Shown piece after piece: positions 56,876 through 64,000 of a stretch of DNA of 64,000 nucleotides. This DNA is from Cladorhizidae sp. MBARI D1340-BT2 (lineage: Eukaryota > Porifera > Demospongiae > Poecilosclerida > Cladorhizidae), in the NCBI GenBank assembly GCA_028752905.1, contig JAQNBH010000003.1, positions 4,458,204 to 4,522,203 on the forward strand, read 5' to 3'. Every line of letters starts with the position of its first letter. Positions within the stretch are counted from its first letter, which is position 1. The position numbers and the translations under genes were made by a program. The notes beneath the pieces were generated by a model. That model was given only the letters and a program-made list of their open reading frames with translations. It was not told the origin of the DNA and made no database searches.

Positions 56876-58187
56876 CACTATGTAGGGGACAGGCATATGA
56901 TGGGGCCTCTAACATGCAGGGAAAACGAAATGGCCTTGCCACCAAAATAAGGAATGAAGTTCCTGTAGCCCTTCCAGAGCATTGTTTGGCTCACTGTCTT
57001 AATTCATGCTTGCAAGATGCATGGCATAAACTCCCATTCTTACGAGATGCACTGGATACATTAAAATCACCTTCTCAATAATCAACTTCAATTTTTATTC
57101 ACTCGACGTTTCAACTAGATGCTCTAGTCTTCAGTCAGGGAAATAGCCAAGTTAATCAAGTTTTCCCCCAAAAGAGCTCATTTATTTTCAGAGAAATTGG
57201 CACAATCTGAGACTCTCTGTCCTACCAGATAGAGAGCTAGACCAGGGGCAACAGGTGTCATTTTAACTGACTATACTGTTTTAATGGACACCTTAGATGA
57301 AGTGCACCAGACTACAAGAGATGAGTACGGACTAAAAGCTGCTGGTCTTTTAACTGCTTTAGAGAAGTTTTCAACATTGTTTGGACTGAAATTAGGATAT
57401 TTATCTTTGGAGCTTCAGAAACATCGTCTAAATCATTGCAGGGTAAAGACACAACCATCCAAGAAGCACTTTCAGCTGTAAACCTAGCTAAAGCTTTCTA
57501 CAAAAGGCAACGGAAAGATGAAGCTTTTCATCACTTCTATGATGATGTGGTTGATACTGCACAGAAGTTGAATACAACTGGACCCCAATTACCTCGTTAC
57601 AGGGGAATACCAAGGAGACTGGATGATGGAAGCCAGTCACATAGGTATGATCCACCAAGAGATTACTTCCGCCATCAGTATTTTGAAGCTTGTGATTTAC
57701 TTCTTCAAGAATTGGATGACAGGTTTGATCAGAGTGGATTATTACCACCTGGCCTCTCTGTTGAAAATCTTCTGCTAAAAGCTGCAAATGGAGTGAATTA
57801 TGAAGAGGATCTTCAGGTAGTTAAAAACCTCCTATTATAAAAATGATCTTGATTTTGTATCACCTGCAAAATCAGCTTCCATTGTCTGCTGATTTAGTTC
57901 AACAAGCTCTTCCTAGTGTGAAACAGGTTACATCACTGCGTACCATATGTGAAGCAATGAACACACGCAGTTCAACATCAGCCACATCCGAGCCATCATT
58001 TTCAGCTTTGCGAAGAGTACTTACTTATTTATGGTCATCTATGTGTGAACCACGACTTAACAACTGCATGACACTTCATATTCACAAGCACTTAACTGAC
58101 TCTTGTGATCTAGTACAAATTGCAAAGGATGCTAATACTGAAAGAAGAAATTATTTCGGCACATTTAGGAACACTGAACCTTCATGA
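56872..58187 (+). pseudogene. hAT-family transposase pseudogene (ZMYM1-like)
   Basis: Fragments in order: GQAYDGASNMQGKRNGLATKI and HCLAHCLNSCLQD (RNase H-like core of hAT transposases), LCPTR followed by a stop where CPTRW is expected, TTRDEYGLKAAGLL, RRLDDGSQ and YFRHQYFEACDLLLQELDDRF, then EPSFSALRRVLTYL (the C-terminal dimerisation block, usually SERxFS.LxxLKTYL). It is broken by stops, by at least two frameshifts, and by a hammerhead-bearing insertion at about 57068-57145. The zinc-finger N terminus is missing. No ends or target duplication were found. Not functional. Confidence 0.85.
57068..57145 (-). repeat. Hammerhead-like repeat inserted in the hAT pseudogene
   Basis: Minus-strand core at 57105-57138: CTGACTGA (one extra C relative to CTGATGA), ACTAGA/TCTAGT stem II, GAAAC, GTC. 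It has the same flank (CTTCTCAATAATCAACTT) as 56742 onward. It interrupts the transposase reading, so it arrived after the transposase. Confidence 0.5.
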
Positions 58188-58384
58188 ACATAATTACATC
58201 AATGCTTTGTATTGTATTCCTTTCCTTTGAATGATTAACCACCAGCTGTACCAGCTGATAAAAAATCACATCCCTCCACAGCCAGCCCCCCCCCCCAATA
58301 TTTCCAGCCCTGATACCCTTGTCTTGAGGGCCTGAGTAATTTTTGTGACAAAACAATAGTGAGTCAAGCGTACTTCTTCCTCAC

Positions 58385-58600
58385 GTGAGGGCTCTATCAG
58401 GAAACCACTGCTCTATCAGGCCACGCCTATCAGGAAACCACAGCATCAGGAAACCAAAACTCTCAGGAAACCACAACTCTATAACGAAACCACAACTCCC
58501 AGGAAACCACAGCTCTCTATCAGGAAACCACAGTTCCTAGGACAGCTCTATCAGGAAACCACACCCACCAGGAAACCAGCTCAATCAGGAAACCATAGTT
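58385..58600. repeat. Short tandem repeat ATCAGGAAACCACA
   Basis: About a dozen irregular units of TCAGGAAACCAC with spacers such as GCTCTA. Non-coding. The neighbouring 58190-58384 and 58601-59550 show no gene. GGGGCGGCATGCCCCC at about 59034 is a near-palindrome. Confidence 0.75.
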
Positions 58601-59561
58601 GATTTACTAGCTAGTCTAGAGACAATAAATGCAAACCAGGCAGGCACTTCAGCCTATTGCTGCTTCTCTATATAGCTCACTGGCATTAGGCCAAGACTGT
58701 AGCGGTATTTTAGCTTTAGCACCCGATCTTCTAAGTGTCAGTTCTTTACTACAGGGTTTCATATTACAGTAACGGGAAAAATGAGCAGTACAAAAGCTAA
58801 AAAAGTTCCTGAGGTCCATTTGAGTAGATTTGTATTTCTCTGGGTCGTATTTAGTTGCAGAATGCTACTAGCTAAAGCATTTGCTCTTTATATACAAAAT
58901 TGTGAATAACTGTGTCACAGTTCAATCATTAATCTAGAATGTTCTGTCCATGTGCTAGTACTTCAACTACAGGAAAGTACCCTCAAAATGTCTCACAATC
59001 AATCTGAGAGCATCGATTTTGCAAAAAAATTCTGGGGCGGCATGCCCCCAGACCCCCCTATTTGGCACTTGCTACATGTATATATATGGCACTTGCTTAC
59101 GCACGCCCATCACGTAAATGTCAAACATTTTGAGTTTCCCTCCCCAAACTGTAAATCCTGTATGAACCCCTGTTTAGGTTTAGGCAAAGCATTTGTCACA
59201 GACTCCTCCCATTCTATGTTCTAAATCATTCTCTGTCTTCAGCTACAGCTGTTGTCGCTACTACTCACTTTTTGGAGGCTTCTTTTCAAAGACAATGATA
59301 ACCTTGCTTGCCGCTGGAAACCTCACCATTTCCACAACTTTTTGTAATAGAGAAGGATTTGATGCAGCATGGGAGAGCTAATAGCTTGTGCAAGATTTCA
59401 CCATTTGAGTTCTAGAACAGCTGAAACCATAGGATCCATCGGCAGATCATACTATATGTTTTCATAAACATCTTTTAATTTACTGCATCTTTTAATTTAC
59501 TGTGATAATTATCATTAGGATGATTTAAGATTTAGCTTTAAATCAGCTTTTTGGTTTTGAA

Positions 59562-59595
59562 GCCGTTTCAACCGAAATACTTCAGTCTTCATCAG
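59562..59595 (-). repeat. Degenerate hammerhead-like motif
   Basis: The minus strand reads CTGATGA, a 6-bp stem II (ACTGAA, TTTCGGT), GAAAC and GGC. The cleavage triplet GUC has become GGC, so it is probably dead. Followed by a TAGTAG-rich stretch up to 59760. Confidence 0.4.
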
Positions 59596-59809
59596 GCAAA
59601 TAAATCTTGAAGCATATGATGTCAGCTGAGAGTAATCGTAAGAATAATAGTAGTAGTAATAATATCTTCTTAAAGCATATGATGTCAGCTGATAGTAATC
59701 GTATAACATTATGACGTCACCACTACAGACAGATGCCCCTCCTACTTACTTATTATTATTATTTTGCTCTAGCTAGAATCCTAATATTATATTTACGATG
59801 CTGATATAC

Positions 59810-60838
59810 CGATATACCATGCATATACCATGCATAAACCATGGTGCTGTATTACATGTCCTGTATATAAGCCAGTGCCATATACCATACATAAACCATG
59901 GTGCTATATTATATGTCCTGTATATAAGCCAGTGCTATATACCATGCATGCTATATTATATGTCCTGTATATAAGCCAGTGCTATATACCATGCATAAAC
60001 CATGGTGCTATATTATATGTCGTGTATATAAGCCAGTGCTATACACCATGCATAATCCATGGTGCTATATTACATGTCCTGTATATAAGCCAATGCCATA
60101 TACCATGCATAAACCATGGTGCTATATTATATGCCCTGTATATAGGCCAGTGCTATACACCATGCTGTACTGTATATAAGCCAGTGCTATATACAATGCA
60201 TAAACCATGGTGCTATATTATATGTAGTGTATATAAGCCAGTGCATGCATAAACCATGGTGCTATATTATATGTCCTGTATATAAGTCAGTGCTATACAC
60301 CATGCATAAACCATGGTGCTATATTATATGTAGTGTATATAAGCCAGTGCTATATACCATGCATAAACCATGGTGCTATATTATATGTACTGTATATAAG
60401 CCAGTGCTATATACCATGCATAAACCATGGTGCTATATTATATGTAGTGTATATAAGCCAGTGCATGCATAAACCATGGTGCTATATTATATGTCCTGTA
60501 TATAAGTCAGTGCTATACACCATGCATAAACCATGGTGCTATATTATATGTAGTGTATATAAGCCAGTGCTATATACCATGCATAAACCATGGTGCTATA
60601 TTATATGTCCTGTATATAAGCCAGTGCTATATACCATGCATAAACCATGGTGCTATATTATATGTCCTGTATATAAGCCAGTGCTATATACCATACATAA
60701 ACCATGGTGCTATATTACATGTCCTGTATATAAGCCAGTGCTATATACCATACATAAACCATGGTGCTATATTATATGTCCTGTATATAAGCCAGTGCTA
60801 TATACCATGCATAAACCATGGTGCTATATTATATGTAG
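59810..60838. repeat. 57-bp satellite, left part
   Basis: About 18 head-to-tail units of 57 bp containing CATAAACCATGGTGCTATAT and TGTATATAAGCCAGTGCTAT, with shortened units and single-base variants. 57 is a multiple of three and the unit has no stop in several frames, so ORFs of up to 192 codons (ISQCYIPCINHGAILYVLY and similar) arise. These are not genes. Confidence 0.95.
60833..60838. repeat. Target-site duplication of the DNA transposon, left
   Basis: ATGTAG, repeated at 62391-62396. Deleting the element and one copy restores the satellite unit ATATGTAGTGTATATAAG. Confidence 0.8.
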
Positions 60839-62390
60839 CATAGGCTCCAACCGTCAAGGAACTTCCTTGACAGTCAAGGATTTGATAGCTATGTCAAGGG
60901 TCAAGGATTGACTAAGTGGAGCCCTATTGTTTGTCAAGGAAGTGGTCATATGTGGCCTGATGATTAGACAGCAACTAAATATGGCCTCCAGTTCTAGCTC
61001 TTCAAGTGACCTTCTGAATCTATGCATCCTTCTTCGTCTAAAAGGCACAAACGGATGAGTCACTTTGATCCTAAGTGGGTGCATGAATTTCCAGGAATAG
61101 GGAAAAGTTCCAAAGGTTTGTAGATCTAAGTACAGCAAAGTTGTTGAATTACAAGTATATGTAACCTCTGTATAGGTGATACCTGCATTATAGGGTGACT
61201 TCAAAAAACCCTTATAAGACCTATCCTCCTTTTCCTTTCTTATATTCTGCCATATATTCTGCCATCTATGGACAGGTTTAATAAGACTTTTCAAAAGTCA
61301 ACTCAAAATACCACCTGCCAGTTGTACTCGGAAATGAATCGGCTTGTCCGTCTTTATGCCAGTAACATCTTGAAGCCTGAGGTTATTCTTGCTGCTTCAG
61401 CTAATCTTGGTCGTCTCAGCCTAGACAGTACAGGGCAACTACCTGACGAGAATCTAGGGCTAGGAGACAGTACTTGGGCGTACATCTCTGCACTCGAGGA
61501 AGAGCAGGATCTCAAACCAATTTTCAGTGCCATCCGTAGTTTCTATGTGGCGACACTTCAGAAAATGTTGAAGAAGTTCCCCTTTAGTGACACTATACTG
61601 AAGGACTTGGGCATCATCAATCCCCTTCATCAGCTCTTACTCCTTCAGCACCGTAGCTTCTCTTGCTAAGAGGTTTAAGCAATTAGGTTTAGCTGATTCG
61701 AGCTCAGTTGATAGATTGCGGGACGAGTTCATGGATTTCACTCTTTCACCAGATGATCTCCCTGATCTCTCTCTTGACAGCTTCTATTATAAGTCTGTCA
61801 CAGGCGAGAAGAAACCTAGAGCAGGCAAGTACTGGAATGAAGTAAGTAAGATCAAGACCCTAGATGGGGAGCAGAGATTTCCTAGCTTGTCTCGGCTGAT
61901 GAGATTGGTCTATTGACAATTCCAGTGTCCAATGCTGACTCTGAACGTGGATTTTCGATTCTTCGAAAGATCCACACTGATCAGCGTCCCAGTTTGAAGC
62001 CTTCCACTATTGCTTCTATTATGAGTGTGAAGTTTAACAGTGAGGAGTGCTGTTACGACACCAAACTTCCTTCTGAGCTACTTTCTAAATGCAAAAAGGC
62101 TACTCTTCAGTCATTAAATCAGTATCAATAGCTAGCTACTAGCAATCTCGACACCCCCACCCCCTGACCTGAATCCGAGTTGCTGACTTGATAGATTAAT
62201 GTTGTTTCGTTTTGTTTAATTGCTTGTCTTGCTCAGTGTTCGAGCGTAAATAAAACTTTCATTCAATATTGTATTGTAAACAATAATTTTGTGGTCAAGT
62301 ATATATGGGCGTAGTTGGTGGGTGTGACTTTAATTAGTGGTGGGTGTGGTTTTGGTCAAGGATGCCATTTTCAGAAAGTTGGAGCCTATG
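60839..62390 (+). mobile_element. hAT-type DNA transposon inserted in the 57-bp satellite
   Basis: 1,552 bp with perfect 13-bp terminal inverted repeats: CATAGGCTCCAAC at 60839-60851 and GTTGGAGCCTATG at 62378-62390. The flanking duplication is ATGTAG. The TCAAGGA/TCCTTGA motif is repeated several times just inside the left end and once inside the right end, as expected for transposase-binding sites. It carries a truncated hAT transposase with a typical C-terminal block. hAT elements usually make 8-bp duplications, so 6 bp is a slight oddity. Confidence 0.88.
61268..62131 (+). pseudogene. hAT transposase fragment inside the TIR element
   Basis: An open piece at 61268-61669 (LYSEMNRLVRLYASNILKPE, then LEEEQDLKPIFSAIRSFY) is followed by a frameshift near 61660, a second piece to 61916 (LSPDDLPDLS, GKYWNEVSKIK), and another shift near 61885. 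The last piece is LTIPVSNADSERGFSILRKI, the hallmark hAT dimerisation block, ending LNQYQ. Only the C-terminal half of a transposase is present; the catalytic N-terminal part and zinc finger are missing. The element is therefore non-autonomous. Confidence 0.85.
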
Positions 62391-63710
62391 ATGTAGTGTA
62401 TATAAGCCAGTGCTATATACCATACATAAACCATGGTGCTATATTATATGTCATGTGCTATATACCATACATAAACCATGGTTATGTACTGTATATATAC
62501 ATAAGCCAGTGCTATACACCATGCATAAACCATGGTGCTATATGTCCTGTATATAAGCCAGTGCTATATACCATGCATAAACCATGGTGCTATATTATAT
62601 GTCCTGTATATAAGCCAGTGCTATACACCATGCATAAACCATGGTGCTATATGTCCTGTATATAAGCCAGTGCTATATACCATGCATAAACCATGGTGCT
62701 ATATTATATATAAGTCAGTGCTATGTACCATGCATAAACCATGGTGCTATATTATATGTCCTGTATATAAGCCAGTGTCATATACCATGCATAAACCATG
62801 GTGCTATAATATATGTCCTGTATATAAGCCAGTGCTATATACCATGCATAAACCATGGTGCTATATTATATGTCCTGTATATAAGCCAGTGCTATATACC
62901 ATGCATAAACCATGGTGCTATAATATAATTATGCCCTGTATATAAGCCAGTGCTATACACAATACATAAACCATGGTGCTATATTATATGTCCTGTATAT
63001 AAGCCAGTGCTATATACCATACATAAACCATGGTGCTATATTATATGTAGTGTATATAAGCCAGTGCTATATACCATGCATAAACCATGGTGCTATATTA
63101 TATGCCCTGTATATAAGCCAGTGCTATATACCATGCATAAACCATGGTGCTATATTATATGCCCTGTATATAAGCCAGTGCTATATACCCATGCATAAAC
63201 CATGGTGCTATATTATATGTCCTGTATATAAGCCAGTGCTATATACCATGCCCTGTATATAAGCCAGTGCTATATACCATGCATAAACCATGGTACTATA
63301 TTATATGTAGTGTATATAAGCCAGTGCTATATACCATGCATAAACCATGGTGCTATATACCATGCCCTGTATATAAGCCAGTGCTATATACCATGCATAA
63401 ACCATGGTACTATATTATATGTAGTGTATATAAGCCAGTGCCATATACCATGCATAAACCATGGTGCTATATTATATGTCCTGTATATAAGCCAGTGCTA
63501 TATACCATGCATAAACCATGGTGCTATATTATATGTCCTGTATATAAGCCAGTGCTATACATGCATAAACCATGGTGCTATATTATATGTCCTGTATATA
63601 AGCCAGTGCTATATACCATACATAAACCATGGTGCTATATTATATGTGTGCATATAAGCCAGTGCTATATACCATGCATAAACCATGGTGCTATATTACA
63701 GGTACTGTAT
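62391..63710. repeat. 57-bp satellite, right part
   Basis: About 23 more units of the same 57-bp repeat, with several shortened units near 62450-62530 and 63250-63380. It starts with the second ATGTAG. It ends about 70 bp before the PCMT1 donor. Confidence 0.95.
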
Positions 63711-63779
63711 ACAAGGCCACTGGAACTGTTTGTTGGCTTCCATTGCTTCTCCATGTATTAATTACTGATGGAGACGTAC

Positions 63780-64000
63780 GAGCCTTCCTTGAGGTGGTCC
63801 TTCAGAATCTGCAGGGCGTGTGCGTGCATATGAGGCGCGCTTATAGTGGCTCCATATCCGATGCTCTGCGGGGAATCCACGTAGGGGGTATGGATGCAGT
63901 AGTTCTTGCGGTCGACTCCTCTCATGGCAGCCTCCACTCTGCTGTCCTGAATGATCCCATTCATCTTCAGCTTGCCCACAAGGTCAGAATTACACGTACC
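63780..64000 (-). CDS. PCMT1: PCMT1 upstream exon, partial at the window edge
   Basis: On the minus strand the frame enters from beyond 64000 with no stop (NSDLVGKLKMNGIIQDSRV). It continues through MRGVDRKNYC, PYVDSPQSIGYGATISAPHM, HAHALQILKDHLKEGS to the GTACGT donor at 63779. This matches the N-terminal region of animal PCMT1 (SELIxNLRxNGIIK ... SPQSIGxxATISAPHMHA). The ATG at 63977-63979 is internal and not the start; the real start is off the window. Animal genes often split this region over several exons, but here it is one. Confidence 0.93.

Larger units (their letters stand above)
55839..63779 (-). other. PCMT1: PCMT1 intron of 7.9 kb filled with repeats
   Basis: Donor TC|GTACGT (63780/63779) and acceptor CTGCAG|CA (55839/55838). 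Both splice borders are conventional and keep the frame. The intron is about 25 times longer than the RDH introns and holds a dead hAT transposase, hammerhead repeats, a short-repeat tract, a 57-bp satellite and a DNA transposon. 55840-56700 has only a G run at about 56371-56390 and no gene. Confidence 0.85.

Noticed and set aside
60854..61294. A 146-codon minus-strand ORF inside the DNA transposon
   Set aside because: No domain, and it overlaps the transposon's subterminal repeats and the start of the transposase on the other strand.
59830..63761. Many cysteine- and tyrosine-rich repeat proteins of 60-190 codons
   Set aside because: They are readings of the 57-bp satellite in several frames; the period is a multiple of three and no unit lacks the same frame on neighbouring copies.
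63758..63979. PCMT1 starting at the ATG at 63979
   Set aside because: The conserved frame continues upstream of this ATG (NSDLVGKLK) to the window edge, matching the family, so this methionine is internal.
1..64000. tRNA, rRNA or snRNA genes
   Set aside because: I saw no cloverleaf with A and B boxes or recognisable rRNA/snRNA sequence; a tRNAscan or Rfam search would be needed to exclude short ones.

Overview
The window is from an animal genome. It has genes with short GT-AG introns, non-LTR retrotransposons, hAT-type DNA transposons, hammerhead-ribozyme repeats of the kind carried by Penelope-like elements, and several satellite arrays. A marine invertebrate fits and a sponge is my best guess, but nothing here proves the phylum.

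Positions 1-52,000 hold a tandem array of eight copies of a two-exon short-chain dehydrogenase/reductase gene of the retinol dehydrogenase 11-14 type, all on the + strand. They are called RDH-1 to RDH-8 here. Exon 1 is 732 or 744 bp, exon 2 is always 228 bp, and the intron is about 290-360 bp in phase 0. The copies are separated by two kinds of long intergenic block. Block A holds an actin fragment, a minus-strand LINE RT relic, a 53-bp minisatellite, a LINE endonuclease relic and a minus-strand LINE 3' end. Block B holds a minus-strand ORF with 56-bp repeats and a LINE endonuclease/RT relic. A gene that follows block A starts MFAQLPFYK, and one that follows block B starts MAVS or MAIS. The ancestral repeat therefore looks like a two-gene unit of about 12 kb, and RDH-4 and RDH-8 look like hybrids. 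By eye RDH-4, RDH-5 and RDH-8 are intact. RDH-6 has an open frame but has lost its splice acceptor. RDH-1, -2, -3 and -7 are broken. In RDH-1, -2, -4 and -6 the conserved arginine expected to bind the NADP 2'-phosphate is proline.

Just upstream of RDH-8 sits a young 5'-truncated LINE with an intact reverse transcriptase frame (48712-50569).

From 52,960 to the right edge the main gene is PCMT1 (protein-L-isoaspartate O-methyltransferase) on the minus strand. Its terminal exon is 55397-55838 and an upstream exon runs off the window at 63780-64000. A decayed duplicate of the terminal exon lies at 52965-53256. The 7.9-kb PCMT1 intron holds a dead ZMYM1-like hAT transposase, hammerhead motifs, and a 57-bp satellite split by a 1.55-kb DNA transposon whose ends and target duplication can be read directly.

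Most long open frames outside RDH, PCMT1 and the LINE RT come from tandem repeats or retroelement debris.
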